The notes: a model not told the origin generated them from the sequence alone. DNA of 64,000 bases from Streptomyces vinaceus (GCF_008704935.1 NZ_CP023692.1:248001-312000), one strand, 5' to 3'; numbered from the stretch's first letter, positions 1 to 10,478 are shown. A program made the numbers and translations.

Positions 1-423
1 GAGCCCGTGCTCGGCATGTTCCCCCTGGACGCCCGGGAGGCGGCGGACGGCCGGGCCAACGAACTCGTCATCGACTTCGCCGACCCCGGCTCCATCACCG
101 CCCGCTTCCTCGCCAAGGAGCCCGGCCCCACCATGCAGCTCGCCGAAGCCGACATGGTCTTCACCTACCAGAGCTCCTTCACGACCGAGAACGCCCTGGA
201 GGCGTACGAACACCTCATCCTCCTGGCCATGCTCGGCGACCAGTCCCTCTTCACCCGCTCCGACGGCATCGAACGCCTGTGGGAGGTCTCCGCGCCGCTG
301 CTGGACGCGCCGCCGCCCGTCGTCCCGTACGCCCCCGGCTCCTGGGGCCCCAAGGCCATCGACTCCCTCGCCGCGCCCTACCGGTGGCACCTGCCCGACC
401 GGGGCCTGCCCCGCGGGCGGTGA
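1..423 (+). CDS. zwf: Glucose-6-phosphate dehydrogenase, C-terminal part (gene cut by window start)
   Basis: This is the last 140 codons of a gene whose start lies outside the window; the frame is open from base 1. The residues fit the C-terminal domain of glucose-6-phosphate dehydrogenase: an ELVIDF strand, AEADMVFTYQ, the YEHLILLAMLGDQSLFTR segment, and a WEVSAPLLD...YAPGSWGP tail. The enzyme oxidises glucose-6-phosphate to 6-phosphogluconolactone with NADP+ and feeds the pentose phosphate pathway. The catalytic N-terminal half is not visible. Two sugar-phosphate genes follow on the same strand after 114 bases, so this is a carbohydrate-metabolism neighbourhood. Confidence 0.9.
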   Translation, partial: EPVLGMFPLDAREAADGRANELVIDFADPGSITARFLAKEPGPTMQLAEADMVFTYQSSFTTENALEAYEHLILLAMLGDQSLFTRSDGIERLWEVSAPLLDAPPPVVPYAPGSWGPKAIDSLAAPYRWHLPDRGLPRGR

Positions 424-537
424 GGCGACGGGCGCGTTGCTCCGAACGCCACACCCCCTCAGCCGTACGGGGTACCGCGCCCCTCCCACGGGCGCCGCGG
501 TGCCCGACGGCCGCCGCGTCCTCCTAGCCTCGACGGC

Positions 538-1281
538 ATGCTGGGACTCCCCGACCACGTCAGCGCCTGTCTCTTCGACCTCGACGGCGTGCTCACCCGG
601 ACCGCGAAGGTCCACGCGGCCGCCTGGAAAGAGATGTTCGACGACTACCTGCGCCGGCGGGCCGACGGAGACGGCTCGCCCTTCGTCCCCTTCGACGCGG
701 TGCACGACTACGACGAGTACGTGGACGGCCGCCCCCGCGAGGACGGCGTCCGCACCTTCCTCGCCTCCCGCGGCATCACGCTGCCCGAGGGCACCGGGAG
801 TGACGGCCCCGACCGGGAGACGGTCCACGGCCTGGGCACCCGCAAGAACGACCTCGTGCTGCGTGCGATCCGCGAGCAGGGGGTGGAGTCCTACGAGGGC
901 TCGGTGGCCTACGTGCGCGCGGTACGCGACGCGGGCCTGCGCCGCGCCGTCGTCTCCTCCAGTGCCAACTGCCGCGACGTGCTGGTGGCGGCCGGCATCG
1001 AGGACCTCTTCGAGGGCCGTGTCGACGGCATCACCGTCGCCGAGGAGGGTCTGCGCGGCAAGCCCGCCCCCGACAGCTACCTGGCGGCCGCCCGCCTCTT
1101 CGGCGTCGACCCGCGTGACGCCGCCGTCTTCGAGGACGCGCTGGCCGGGGTGGCCGCCGGCAAGGCGGGGGGCTTCGGTTTCGTCGTCGGCGTCGACCGC
1201 ACCGGCCAGGCCGGCGAACTGCGTGCGCACGGTGCCGATGTCGTGGTCAGCGACCTCTCCGAGCTGCTGGACCGCGGATGA
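538..1281 (+). CDS. Beta-phosphoglucomutase-like HAD hydrolase
   Basis: A 247-residue haloacid dehalogenase superfamily enzyme of the beta-phosphoglucomutase type. All four HAD motifs are visible: FDLDGVL near residue 13 with the nucleophile Asp, the SSS segment near residue 140, Lys in GKPAPDSY near residue 175, and FEDALAGV near residue 199. The family converts beta-glucose-1-phosphate to glucose-6-phosphate. Its stop overlaps the start of the GH65 phosphorylase by ATGA, which fits: the phosphorylase releases the sugar-1-phosphate and this enzyme passes it to glycolysis. No Shine-Dalgarno precedes the ATG, but TAGCCT ends seven bases before it, so the mRNA may be leaderless. Confidence 0.88.
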   Translation: MLGLPDHVSACLFDLDGVLTRTAKVHAAAWKEMFDDYLRRRADGDGSPFVPFDAVHDYDEYVDGRPREDGVRTFLASRGITLPEGTGSDGPDRETVHGLGTRKNDLVLRAIREQGVESYEGSVAYVRAVRDAGLRRAVVSSSANCRDVLVAAGIEDLFEGRVDGITVAEEGLRGKPAPDSYLAAARLFGVDPRDAAVFEDALAGVAAGKAGGFGFVVGVDRTGQAGELRAHGADVVVSDLSELLDRG

Positions 1282-3695
1282 TCACTCACGAGAACTTCGC
1301 GACCGAGCCCTGGCAGCTGCGGGAGACCGCCCTCGACCTCGACGTCCTCGCGCAGAGCGAATCCGTGTTCGCCCTGTCCAACGGCCACCTCGGCTGGCGC
1401 GGCAACCTCGACGAGGGGGAACCGCACGGCCTGCCCGGCTCGTACCTCAACAGCGTCTACGCGAGCCGTCCCCTGCCCTACGCCGAGGCCGGGTACGGGT
1501 ATCCGGAGTCCGGACAGACGGTCATCAACGTCACCGACGGCAAGATCATCCGGCTGCTCGTCGACGACCACCCCTTCGACCTGCGCTACGGCGAACTCAT
1601 CTCGCACGAACGCGTCCTGGACTACCGCAGCGGGGTCCTGAGCCGGTCCGTGGAGTGGACCACGCCCTCCGGCCGGACGGTGCGCCTGACCTCGCAGCGC
1701 GTGGTCTCCCTCGCACAGCGGGCCGTCGCGGCGATCTCGTACACCGTCGAGACCCTCAACGGGCCGGCCACCGTCGCCGTGCAGTCCGAGCTCGTCGCCA
1801 ACGAGCAGCTGCCCACGGCCTCCGACGACCCGCGCATGGCCGCGGCCGTCGACTCCCCGCTGCTCCCCGAGGAGCACTACGCGCACGGCACCCGGCTGCG
1901 CCTCATCCACTGCACGTCCACCAGCGGGCAGCGCGTCGCGGTGGCGGCCGACCACTTCGTGGACGGCCCCGCGGGCACCGCGTGGGCCGCCGAGAGCGAA
2001 CCGGACGTCGCCCGCCTGACCGTGACCGCCACCCTCGAACCCGGGCAGCGGCTCGAACTCGTCAAGTTCGTGGCCTACGGCTGGTCGGCGCAGCGCTCCC
2101 TGCCCGCCGTCCGCGACCAGGTGGAGGGCGGGCTGGCAGGGGCCCGGAGCACCGGGTGGCAGGGGCTGCTCGACGCGCAGCGGGCCTGCCTGGACGAGTT
2201 CTGGTCCCGTGCCGACGTCGTGGTGGAGGGGGACGAAGAGGTCCAGCAGGCCGTCCGGTTCGGCCTCTTCCACCTCTTCCAGGCCTCCGCGCGCGGCGAG
2301 CGGCGCCCCATCCCGGCCAAGGGACTGACGGGCACCGGCTATGACGGCCACGCCTTCTGGGACACCGAGTCCTTCGTCCTGCCCGTCCTCACGCACACCG
2401 CGCCGTACGGCGTCGCCTCCGCACTCGCCTGGCGGCACTCCACCCTTCCCAGCGCGCTGGAGCGGGCCCGTCAACTGGGCCTGGAGGGGGCGGCCTTCCC
2501 CTGGCGCACGATCAACGGCGCCGAGTGCTCCGCCTACTGGCCCGCCGGTACCGTCGCCTTCCACGTCAACGCCGACATCGCCGCGGCCGTCGAGCGGTAC
2601 GTCTTCGCCACCGGCGACCGGGACTTCCTCCGCGGTCCCGGACTCGACCTGCTGGTGCACACCGCGCGGCTGTGGCGCTCGCTCGGCCACTTCGACGCCG
2701 ACGGCGTCTTCCACATCGACGGGGTCACCGGCCCCGACGAGTACAGCGCCATCGCACGCGACAACCTCTACACCAACGCCATGGCCCGGCGGAACCTGCG
2801 CGCCGCGGCGGACGCCGTCTCGCTCCACCCGGACCGGGCACCGGACCTCGGCGTGAGCGCCGAGGAGGTCGCGGACTGGCGTAACACCGCCGCGCGGACG
2901 GCCATCCCGTACAACGAGCGGCTCCGGGTGCACGAGCAGTCCGACGGTTTTACCGACCAGGAGCCCTGGGACTTCGACGGCACCTCCGAGGAGCAGTACC
3001 CGCTGCTCCTGCACTTCCCGTACTTCGACCTGTACCGCAAGCAGGTCGTCAAGCAGGCGGACCTGGTCCTGGCGATGTTCACCTGCCCGGACGAGTTCAC
3101 CGCCGAGGAGAAGGCCCGCAACTTCGCCTACTACGAGCAGCTGACGGTCAGGGACTCCTCCCTCTCCGCCTGCTGCCAGGCGGTGCTCGCCGCCGAGACC
3201 GGGCACCTGCGCCTGGCCTGGGCCTATACCCGCGAGGCGGCGCTGATGGACCTGGACGACCTCGAACACAACACGCGGGACGGCCTCCACATGGCCTCGC
3301 TCGCCGGGACGTGGATCGCCCTGGTCCAGGGCCTCGGCGGGCTGCGCCGCATCCGTCCGGCCCCGGACGCACCACCGCAGGACCGGCCGTCCGGGAGCCC
3401 GCGGGCCGGGGAAGGGGGGGCCGGGGAAGTGCAGGCCCCGGTCCTCTTCGCGCCCCGTCTGCCCTCCTCGCTGACCCGGCTGGCCTTCAACGTCCGTGTC
3501 CAGGAACGGCTGGTCCGCGTCGACATGGGCCAGTCGACGGCCCGCTACACGCTCCTGTCCGGTGAGCCCCTCACCGTGATGCACCACGGCACCCCGGTCG
3601 CGCTCGCCCCGGACGCACCGGCGGAACTCCCCGTCCCGCCCGCGCCCGACTCCCCCGAACCCCGCCAGCCCAAGGGCCGGGCCCCCGGCACCTGA
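1278..3695 (+). CDS. Glycoside hydrolase family 65 disaccharide phosphorylase
   Basis: An 805-residue cytoplasmic protein of family GH65 (maltose, trehalose and kojibiose phosphorylases), of normal length. It has an N-terminal beta-sandwich from residue 1, the [10 protein letters not shown] substrate segment near residue 360, and the catalytic region [12 protein letters not shown] near residue 482, whose Glu is the expected general acid. The C-terminal region ends in a proline-rich tail. It should split an alpha-linked glucose disaccharide with phosphate to give beta-glucose-1-phosphate. Which disaccharide is used cannot be told from sequence. It is translationally coupled to the upstream mutase by a 4-base overlap. 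Confidence 0.88.
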   Translation: MITHENFATEPWQLRETALDLDVLAQSESVFALSNGHLGWRGNLDEGEPHGLPGSYLNSVYASRPLPYAEAGYGYPESGQTVINVTDGKIIRLLVDDHPFDLRYGELISHERVLDYRSGVLSRSVEWTTPSGRTVRLTSQRVVSLAQRAVAAISYTVETLNGPATVAVQSELVANEQLPTASDDPRMAAAVDSPLLPEEHYAHGTRLRLIHCTSTSGQRVAVAADHFVDGPAGTAWAAESEPDVARLTVTATLEPGQRLELVKFVAYGWSAQRSLPAVRDQVEGGLAGARSTGWQGLLDAQRACLDEFWSRADVVVEGDEEVQQAVRFGLFHLFQASARGERRPIPAKGLTGTGYDGHAFWDTESFVLPVLTHTAPYGVASALAWRHSTLPSALERARQLGLEGAAFPWRTINGAECSAYWPAGTVAFHVNADIAAAVERYVFATGDRDFLRGPGLDLLVHTARLWRSLGHFDADGVFHIDGVTGPDEYSAIARDNLYTNAMARRNLRAAADAVSLHPDRAPDLGVSAEEVADWRNTAARTAIPYNERLRVHEQSDGFTDQEPWDFDGTSEEQYPLLLHFPYFDLYRKQVVKQADLVLAMFTCPDEFTAEEKARNFAYYEQLTVRDSSLSACCQAVLAAETGHLRLAWAYTREAALMDLDDLEHNTRDGLHMASLAGTWIALVQGLGGLRRIRPAPDAPPQDRPSGSPRAGEGGAGEVQAPVLFAPRLPSSLTRLAFNVRVQERLVRVDMGQSTARYTLLSGEPLTVMHHGTPVALAPDAPAELPVPPAPDSPEPRQPKGRAPGT

Positions 3696-3723
3696 GACGG
3701 GCGGGGCGTACGGAGCCGCCGCC

Positions 3724-4401
3724 TCAGGGCCGCTCCGGACCCGCCGGCGCGGCACGCGGAGGCCACGCGGCGGGCTCCAGCAGGCCCAGTACGTAGGCGC
3801 GGGCGATCAGAGCGGGGCGGTTGGGTACGCCGAGGCGTCGGCACAGGCGGGTCACGTGGTAGTTGACCCCGTCGACGGTGAGGCCCACCTCGCGGGCGAT
3901 GGCCGACCCGGACGCCCCGGCCGCGACCAGCGGCAGGATGCGCGCCTCCTGCGGACTCAGGCCGCCCGCCGCGTCCTGTGGCGGCTCCGGCCGGCCCGCG
4001 TCCGTCTCCTCGGTCAGTGAGACCAGCAGGCGGGGGACGTCGTCCTGCGGGTCGGAGACCGGTTCGACGGTGACCTGGCCCTGCCGGGCCGTTCCCCGTA
4101 CCTGCCAGGTCACCTCGACCGGGTAGCGGGACCTGCGGCGCGAGCGCAGGGCCTCGTCCAGTCGGCGCAGCTGCCGGTCATTGGTCGGAGTGAGGAGGTC
4201 AAGGAGCCGGCGGCCTTCCAGCTTGCCCGGCTGGAGCTGCCATGCGGAGGCGAACGCCGGGTTCGCGCCGAGGATCAGGCCGTGGGCATCGCTGATCGCC
4301 AGCGCCACCGGCGCCCTGTCGAAGAGGCTGACGAATCGTGAGCGCCAGGCCGCCGCCGCCTCGTCCTGCGCGTGCCGTGACGGCTGTGTCACGGGCTCCA
4401 T
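3724..4401 (-). CDS. PAS domain LuxR-family transcriptional regulator
   Basis: A 225-residue regulator. A PAS domain spans about residues 20-130 (FDRAPVALAISDAHGLILGANPAF). The C-terminal LuxR helix-turn-helix is at about 148-205 (GLSPQEARILPLVAAGASGSAIAREVGLTVDGVNYHVTRL). This PAS-plus-LuxR layout is common for pathway and metabolite-sensing regulators in Streptomyces, such as PimM-type proteins. It is divergent from the CYP102-type P450 gene, with 151 bases between the two starts, so that enzyme is its most likely target. No operator was identified with confidence in the gap. Confidence 0.85.
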   Translation of the reverse strand: MEPVTQPSRHAQDEAAAAWRSRFVSLFDRAPVALAISDAHGLILGANPAFASAWQLQPGKLEGRRLLDLLTPTNDRQLRRLDEALRSRRRSRYPVEVTWQVRGTARQGQVTVEPVSDPQDDVPRLLVSLTEETDAGRPEPPQDAAGGLSPQEARILPLVAAGASGSAIAREVGLTVDGVNYHVTRLCRRLGVPNRPALIARAYVLGLLEPAAWPPRAAPAGPERP

Positions 4402-4552
4402 GGGCCCTCCTCTGCCACGGCCAACTGCCCCCGATCAAGACCCTGAACGCAATACACCCCTACAAGAATAGGTAGTCCTCGTCCGCGATCGGCCCGGCGG
4501 CCGCGTCACCGTGGAGACACCACGGATGACGTGACCAGAAGAGGCGGACGCC

Positions 4553-7500
4553 ATGAATGAATCGCACACCACCGGCACCGGGCCCCTCGACGACGGCGCC
4601 GCGCACCTGCCGGTCGTCGACGTGAGCGACACGGGAATGACGAGCACCCCGCTGCAGACGGCCATGGGGCACGCGCGCCGGCTCGGTCCGGTCTTCGTCC
4701 AGCGCTTCCACGACCGGGAGACCGTGTTCGTGAGCTCGGCGGCGCTCGTGGAGGAACTCTCCGACGAGGAGCGCTTCGTGAAGGGCATCGGCCCGGCGCT
4801 GGAGAACGTGCGCGAGGTCGCCGCCGACGGGCTGTTCACCGCGTACAACGACGAGCCCAACTGGGCCAAGGCGCACGACATCCTGCTGCCGGCCTTCGCC
4901 CTCACCTCGATGCGCACCTACCACCCGCACATGCTGCGGGTCGCCAAGCGGCTCATCGGCTCCTGGGACGCGCGCTTCGCCGCGGGCTCCGGCGTCTCCG
5001 CCCCGGTGGACGTCGCCGAGGACATGACCCGGATGACCTTGGACACCATCGGTCTGTCCGGCTTCGGCTACGACTTCGCCTCCTTCGAGCGTGAGCAGGC
5101 GCACCCCTTCGTCCAGGCGCTGGTGCGGGCCCTCGCCCACAGCCAGGCCAAACTCGGCCGGGTGCCCGGCGCGGACCACACCGCCGAGGACGAGGCCTTC
5201 GCCGCGGACGCCGCCTACCTGGCCCGTGTCGTGGACGAGGTGATCGAGCGGCGCAAGGCCTCGGGAGACACCTCCACAGACGACCTGCTGGGCCTGATGC
5301 TGGGCTCCCCGCACCCCCGCTCCGGCGAGGTGCTCGACGAGGCGAACATCAGGAACCAGGTGATCACCTTCCTGATCGCGGGCCACGAGACGACCTCGGG
5401 CGCCCTCTCGTTCGCGCTGTACCACCTCCTGAAGAACCCCGCGGTCCTGCACCTGGCCCAGGCCGAGACCGACGCGCTGTGGGGCGACGACCCGGACCCC
5501 GAGCCCGCCTTCGAGGACATCGGCAAGCTGCGCTACGTGCGCCAGGTCCTGAACGAGACGCTGCGGCTGTGGCCGACCGCCGCCGCGTTCGCACGCGAGG
5601 CGCGCGCCGACACCGTGATCGGCGGGCGCCACCCGGTCAGGGCGGGGCAGCGGATGCTGGTGCTGACCCCGATGCTGCACCGCGACCCGGTGTGGGGCGA
5701 CAACGTGGAGGAGTTCGACCCGGACCGGTTCGCCGCCGAGGCGGAGGCCGCCCGTTCCCCGCACGCGTACAAGCCGTTCGGCACCGGGGAACGCGCCTGC
5801 ATCGGGCGCCAGTTCGCCCTCCACGAGGCGACGATGCTGCTGGGCATGCTGGTCCACCGCTACCGCTTCCTCGACGAGGCGCGGTACGAGCTGCGCATCA
5901 AGGAGACGCTCACGCTCAAGCCGGACGGGTTCACGCTGGCCCTGGCCCGGCGCACCCCGGCCGACCGCGCCCGGGGCCGTGCGGCCCTCGGGGCGGTCCT
6001 CCCGGCCGGACACGGGGTGGAAGCGGAGGCGCCGGCCACGGGGGCCTCCCCCACCCGGGCCGTTCCCGGTACGAGGCTGACGCTGCTGCACGGGTCCAAC
6101 TTCGGCACCTGCCGCGCCTACGCGCAGGACCTGGCCGACATGGCGGCGGAACTGGGCTTCGAGACGCGGGTCGCGCCCCTCGACGACCACCGTGACGGCG
6201 GCCTGCCGGCGGACGGGCCGCTGGTCGTCGTCGCCGCGTCGTACAACGGACGGCCCACCGACGACGCGGCCGGATTCGTCTCCTGGCTGGCGCAGGCGGG
6301 CCCCGGCGCGGCGGAAGGCGTCCACTACGCCGTCCTGGGCGTCGGGGACCGCAACTGGGCCGCCACCTACCAGCAGGTGCCCACGCTCATCGACGACCGG
6401 CTCGCCTCGGCGGGTGCGGCGCGGCTGATGGCCCGGTCCGAGGCGGACGCCTCCGGGGACCTCGCGGGAGCGGTACGCGGCTTCACCGCGGGCCTGCGCC
6501 GTACGCTGCTGGAGCGCTACGGCGACCCGGCGTCGGTGGCCCCCTCCGGGGAGGCGGAACCCCCCGGCCCGGCGTACGACGTCATCGAGGTCACGGGCGG
6601 GCCGCTCGACGCTCTGGCCCGGCGGCACGACCTGCGGCCGATGACGGTGACGCACACCGGGGACCTCGCCGACCTCGGCCACCCGGCGGGCAGGTCGAAG
6701 CGCTTCCTGCGCGTCAGGCTCCCCGAAGGCGTCGGCTACCGCACCGCCGACCACCTCGCCGTCCTCCCGGCCAACGACCCCGGGCAGGTGGAGCGGGCGG
6801 CCCGGGTCCTGGGCGTGGACCCGGACGCGGTGCTGGACGCCCGGACCCGCCGCCCCGGCCGGACCGCCCTGCCGCTCGACCGGCCCGTCACCGTACGGGA
6901 ACTGCTCACCCGGTACGTCGAACTCCAGGCGCCGGTGACGGCCGGGCAGGCGGCCGTCCTCGCGGCGCACAACCCGTGCCCGCCGGAGAAGGCCGCGCTG
7001 GAACGCATCGCGGCGGGGGCCGGCGAGGCCGCGGGGGCCGATGGAGCCCGCCCGGGAAGCCTGGTGGACCTCGTCGGGGAGCATCCCGCGCTCCAGGGCC
7101 GTCTGCCGTGGCCCGTTCTGCTGGAACTGCTGGAGCCGATGCGGCCCCGCCACTACTCCATCTCCTCGTCCCCGTCGGCGGGGCCGGGGCAGGCGGACCT
7201 GATGGTCTCGCTCCTGGAAGCCCCCCACCGCTCCGGCCGGGACGGCGTGTTCCGGGGAGTGGGCTCCTCGTACCTGCACCGGGTGCGTCCCGGCGACACG
7301 GTCCTCGCCCGGGTACAACCGTGCCGGGAGGACTTCCGCATTCCGCACGACGAGCGGACGCCGGTCATCATGATCGGCGCGGGTACCGGCCTCGCGCCCT
7401 TCCGGGGTGCGATCGCCGACCGCCGCGCGCTGTACGCCTCCGGGGCCGAACTCGCCCCCGCGCTCTGCTACTTCGGCTGCGACCACCCCGATGTGGACTA

Positions 7501-7822
7501 CCTCCACCGGGCGGAGCTGGAGGAGGCCGACCGCGAGGGCGCCGTGTCGATGCGTCCCGCCTTCTCGCTGGCGCCCGAAGGCGAGGTCCGCTTCGTGCAG
7601 CACCGGATCGAGGCGGAGGGCGAGGAGGTGTGGCGGCTGATCGGGGCGGGTGCCCGCGTCCACGTCTGCGGTGACGGCTCCCGCATGGCCCCGGGCGTCC
7701 GCGAAGCCTTCCGGAAGCTGTGCGTCAAGTACGGCGGGCAGGACGCGTCGGCGGCCTCGCAGTGGCTCCAGGACCTGGTGGCACAGGGCCGCTACGTGGA
7801 GGACGTCTACGTGGGCGGCTGA
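4553..7822 (+). CDS. CYP102-type self-sufficient cytochrome P450 / NADPH-P450 reductase fusion
   Basis: A 1089-residue natural fusion like P450 BM3, of full length. The heme domain (about residues 20-480) has the I-helix AGHETTSG near 280, the K-helix ETLR near 340 and the heme loop FGTGERACIG near 410 with the axial Cys. A reductase follows. Its FMN domain starts at LLHGSNFGTCRAYAQDLADMA near 512, FAD binding is at RHYSISSSP near 867, and NADPH binding is at GAGTGLAPFRG near 943. The C-terminus ends VEDVYVGG, as in this family. Such enzymes hydroxylate fatty acids without partner proteins. The start is ATG with GAGG upstream. Confidence 0.93.
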   Translation: MNESHTTGTGPLDDGAAHLPVVDVSDTGMTSTPLQTAMGHARRLGPVFVQRFHDRETVFVSSAALVEELSDEERFVKGIGPALENVREVAADGLFTAYNDEPNWAKAHDILLPAFALTSMRTYHPHMLRVAKRLIGSWDARFAAGSGVSAPVDVAEDMTRMTLDTIGLSGFGYDFASFEREQAHPFVQALVRALAHSQAKLGRVPGADHTAEDEAFAADAAYLARVVDEVIERRKASGDTSTDDLLGLMLGSPHPRSGEVLDEANIRNQVITFLIAGHETTSGALSFALYHLLKNPAVLHLAQAETDALWGDDPDPEPAFEDIGKLRYVRQVLNETLRLWPTAAAFAREARADTVIGGRHPVRAGQRMLVLTPMLHRDPVWGDNVEEFDPDRFAAEAEAARSPHAYKPFGTGERACIGRQFALHEATMLLGMLVHRYRFLDEARYELRIKETLTLKPDGFTLALARRTPADRARGRAALGAVLPAGHGVEAEAPATGASPTRAVPGTRLTLLHGSNFGTCRAYAQDLADMAAELGFETRVAPLDDHRDGGLPADGPLVVVAASYNGRPTDDAAGFVSWLAQAGPGAAEGVHYAVLGVGDRNWAATYQQVPTLIDDRLASAGAARLMARSEADASGDLAGAVRGFTAGLRRTLLERYGDPASVAPSGEAEPPGPAYDVIEVTGGPLDALARRHDLRPMTVTHTGDLADLGHPAGRSKRFLRVRLPEGVGYRTADHLAVLPANDPGQVERAARVLGVDPDAVLDARTRRPGRTALPLDRPVTVRELLTRYVELQAPVTAGQAAVLAAHNPCPPEKAALERIAAGAGEAAGADGARPGSLVDLVGEHPALQGRLPWPVLLELLEPMRPRHYSISSSPSAGPGQADLMVSLLEAPHRSGRDGVFRGVGSSYLHRVRPGDTVLARVQPCREDFRIPHDERTPVIMIGAGTGLAPFRGAIADRRALYASGAELAPALCYFGCDHPDVDYLHRAELEEADREGAVSMRPAFSLAPEGEVRFVQHRIEAEGEEVWRLIGAGARVHVCGDGSRMAPGVREAFRKLCVKYGGQDASAASQWLQDLVAQGRYVEDVYVGG

Positions 7823-8141
7823 GGGCGGCTGTCGGCTCCGGGCGGGCGCCCCTTCCTCGGGTGGCCCGCCCGGAGCCGCCGTCGCACGTCCTCAGTGCCG
7901 TGGATGCGCCTCCTGGCCCGTACGCGGCCGGTCGCCGACCGGTCGCATTCACCCGCGGCCACCAGGCGGCCGGGGCCCGGGGCGCGACGTGTCGGACACC
8001 GGCCCTTCGGATGGCGGCACGAGGGGGGTGACGAGGCGCCCTACCGGGACCGTCCGGTTTCGGGGAGGATGACGCGGCGCACCGGAGGTCACCCGCGGCC
8101 GGTGACCCCCGCCCGGTCCCGACCGTGATCCGGAGGCTCCC
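7823..8141. other. 319-base intergenic region between the two P450 genes
   Basis: Apart from the hairpin at its left end, no gene or RNA was recognised here. The right end carries GGAGG at about 8131, which serves the GTG start of the next P450. The region is long enough for a separate promoter, so the two P450 genes are probably separate transcripts. Confidence 0.5.
7833..7878 (+). terminator. Hairpin terminator after the CYP102-type gene
   Basis: Two perfectly complementary 15-base arms (7833-7847 and 7864-7878, core GGCTCCGGGCGGGC) begin 11 bases after the stop codon. No T-run follows, which is normal for Streptomyces terminators. Confidence 0.7.
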
Positions 8142-9371
8142 GTGGCATCGCACGACGACCAGGCGCGGCGCGACGAGCTGTACCGCGATCCGTACCCGCT
8201 CTACGCACGCGCCCGGCGCGCCGAGGGGCTGCTGTACGTACCCGAGTTCGACGCGTGGCTGGTGGCGCGCGACCGGAACGTACGGGAGGTGCTGCTCCGC
8301 GCGGAGGACTTCTCCTCGGCCAACGCCCTGCTGCCGGACGTCCCCCTCTCGGAGGCGGCACTGGGCGTCCTGCCCCGGGGCTTCGGACCCCGCCCCACCG
8401 TCGTGTCCAGCGACGGCGGCGCCCACAGGCGCCTGCGGGCCCCGTTGAACCGGGGGCTTTCCGGCGCGCGGGTGGCGGCGCTGCTGCCGTACGCCCGGGC
8501 CTGCGCCGAAGAGCTGGCGGACGGTATCGCGGCGGACGGGTCCGCCGACCTGGTGGAGGCGTACGCCCGGCGGCTGCCCGGGATGGTGGTCGGGCGGCTG
8601 ATCGGGCTGGACCCGGCCGACGTACCCGCCGCCGTCCACGGCGGCTACCGGGCCGAGGAACTGCTGTTCCGCCCGCTGCCGCCCGAGGGGCAGGCGGCCG
8701 CCGCCGAGGACGTCGTCGCTCTCCAGCACCTGCTGGACCGGTACGTCCGCGACCGCCGCGCCCGGCCCCGCGAGGACATGTGCTCGGCCATGGTGGCCGC
8801 CCTGGCGCCCGGTGACGCCGAGCTCACCCTCGAACAGCGCCACGAACTGGTGACGAACCTGCAGAACCTGCTGATCGCCGGATTCCTCACCACGAGCGCC
8901 CTCATCGGCACGACGCTGCTGCACCTGCTCGGCGACGAGGGGCGGCAGTGGCGGATGCTGCGCGACGACCCGTCCCTGGTCCCGGCGGCGGTGGAGGAGG
9001 CCGCCCGCCACGACACGGCCATCCAGGCGTTCCGGCGGACCACCACCCGGCCGGTGACCCTCGCGGGGACGGAACTGCCCGCGGGGGCCACCGTCATGGT
9101 CGCGTACGCCTCGGCCAATCGCGACGAGGAACGGTACGAGCGGGCAGCGGAGTTCGACATCACCCGGCCCGGAAACCGGCAGCACCTCGCCTTCGGGTAC
9201 GGGCCCCACGGCTGTCCCGGCTCCCGGCTGGCGCGCGAGCAACTGCGCCTGACACTCGATCTGTTCCTGCGCCGCATGCCGGAGCTGCGACTGGACGAGG
9301 GCCGGCCGCGGCCACGGATGCGGCCCACGCTGATCCACCGCTCACCGCAGGCCCTGTACGTCACCTGGTGA
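8142..9371 (+). CDS. Stand-alone cytochrome P450 with atypical I-helix
   Basis: A 409-residue bacterial class I P450, dependent on separate ferredoxin partners, none of which is encoded nearby. The heme loop FGYGPHGCPGSRLA near residue 347 and the K-helix EAAR near residue 285 are intact. The I-helix reads LIAGFLTTSAL near residue 246. The usual acid of the AGx(D/E)TT motif is replaced by Leu, while both Thr are kept. That acid normally helps deliver protons for O2 activation, so the enzyme may use another proton route or do unusual chemistry. The GTG start has GGAGG 7 bases upstream. Substrate unknown. Confidence 0.88.
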   Translation: MASHDDQARRDELYRDPYPLYARARRAEGLLYVPEFDAWLVARDRNVREVLLRAEDFSSANALLPDVPLSEAALGVLPRGFGPRPTVVSSDGGAHRRLRAPLNRGLSGARVAALLPYARACAEELADGIAADGSADLVEAYARRLPGMVVGRLIGLDPADVPAAVHGGYRAEELLFRPLPPEGQAAAAEDVVALQHLLDRYVRDRRARPREDMCSAMVAALAPGDAELTLEQRHELVTNLQNLLIAGFLTTSALIGTTLLHLLGDEGRQWRMLRDDPSLVPAAVEEAARHDTAIQAFRRTTTRPVTLAGTELPAGATVMVAYASANRDEERYERAAEFDITRPGNRQHLAFGYGPHGCPGSRLAREQLRLTLDLFLRRMPELRLDEGRPRPRMRPTLIHRSPQALYVTW

Positions 9372-9376
9372 CGCGA

Positions 9377-10378
9377 CTACGCCGGCGCCGCACCACGCCA
9401 CGCCTCCAGCAGTTCCCGCTCGCGCCCGGCGCTGAGTCCGGCCCGGCGGGGCCGGTCCAGGCCTTGCTCCCGCTCCCAGCGCAGGGTGTCCGCCAGCAGC
9501 TCCGCCCGGGGCCGGTGCCGAAGGCCCGCCGCGGCGGCCGCGCGGCCGCCGCGGGCGCTGAAGCCGGCCCAGTCGGGGTCGGCCATCCACATCGCGAGCG
9601 ACTCGGGGCCCATGAACTGCCCGACCCCCTGCCCGAGCAGCCAGTCGGCGTCGGCCTTCACCAGTGGCCCGGTGTGCCCGCCGATCTCCCGCGACAGGGC
9701 GACCCACGCGTCGAACGGCACGATCGGGCCGACCGCGTCGTAGGTCCCGGTCGTGCCCATCTCGGCGCAGTCGAGCAGCCACGCCGCGAGGTCCCGGGCG
9801 TCCACCGCCTGCGTCGCGACCTCGGGCGGTGCGGGGACCAGCAGGGGCGCCAGCGGCTCGCGCGCCGCGCGGGCGGCCCAGTACCCGGTGCGGCCGCTGT
9901 GGTCACCTGGGCCGCCGATCAGTCCGGCGCGCGCGATGAGGAGCCGGTCCCCCACCGCGGCCGCCGAAGCCTCCTCGCAGGCCACCTTGGCCTGTCCGTA
10001 CTCCTCTCGGTCCACCTCGTCCCGCTCGGCCGCCGGGAGCAGCGGCGCCGACTCGTCCGCGTCCACCCGCCCGTGCGAGGCGTACGCGCTGACCGAGGAC
10101 ACGTACGACCAATGGCCCGCCCTCGCGCCCAGCGCCGCGAGTGCCCCGCGGACGAAGCCCGGCTGCCACGACACCTCCACGACGGCGTCCCAGTCCCGGT
10201 TCGCCAGGCCTTCGTACGCCGAAGGGTCCCGCCGGTCCGCGGCGACGAGCACCGCGCCCTCGGCCACCTCGCCGCTCTTCCCGCGGGCGAGGCAGGTCAC
10301 CCGATGCCCGCGCTCCAGTGCCTGCCGCGAGACCTCGCGGCCCACCCACGCCGTTCCGCCCAACACCAAGATGTTCAT
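9377..10378 (-). CDS. NAD(P)-dependent epimerase/reductase (extended or atypical SDR)
   Basis: A 333-residue Rossmann-fold protein. The N-terminus [16 protein letters not shown] gives the GGxxxxG nucleotide-binding turn. [10 protein letters not shown] near residue 92 and EYGQAK near residue 126 supply the Ser and the YxxxK catalytic pair. It is related to NAD-dependent epimerase/dehydratase and isoflavone-reductase-like proteins of actinobacteria. The substrate is not predictable. Its stop lies only 5 bases from the stop of the convergent P450, so the two may share a terminator region, but no functional link is shown. Confidence 0.75.
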   Translation of the reverse strand: MNILVLGGTAWVGREVSRQALERGHRVTCLARGKSGEVAEGAVLVAADRRDPSAYEGLANRDWDAVVEVSWQPGFVRGALAALGARAGHWSYVSSVSAYASHGRVDADESAPLLPAAERDEVDREEYGQAKVACEEASAAAVGDRLLIARAGLIGGPGDHSGRTGYWAARAAREPLAPLLVPAPPEVATQAVDARDLAAWLLDCAEMGTTGTYDAVGPIVPFDAWVALSREIGGHTGPLVKADADWLLGQGVGQFMGPESLAMWMADPDWAGFSARGGRAAAAAGLRHRPRAELLADTLRWEREQGLDRPRRAGLSAGRERELLEAWRGAAPA

Positions 10379-10401
10379 CGGATCACTGAAACACGGACCA
10401 C

Positions 10402-10441
10402 GGGCCTGTCCGCCCCGGCTTCGCCGAGGGCAGACAGACCC
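10402..10441 (-). terminator. Imperfect hairpin between the PPOX and reductase genes
   Basis: Arms at 10402-10415 and 10428-10441 pair at 12 of 14 positions, with a small nested CGGC-TTC-GCCG hairpin between them. It lies downstream of the PPOX gene on the minus strand and probably separates it from the reductase gene. Confidence 0.45.
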
Positions 10442-10478
10442 GCCCGGGAACGGGCCTCCCTCCCGGCCGGCCGCCGGA

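Noticed and set aside
1077..3755. Long open frame on the minus strand opposite the GH65 gene
   Set aside because: It mirrors the strong codon bias of the real gene and its product is low-complexity with no family features. Similar antisense frames opposite 4460-7663, 12257-15637 and 22460-24265 were left out for the same reason.
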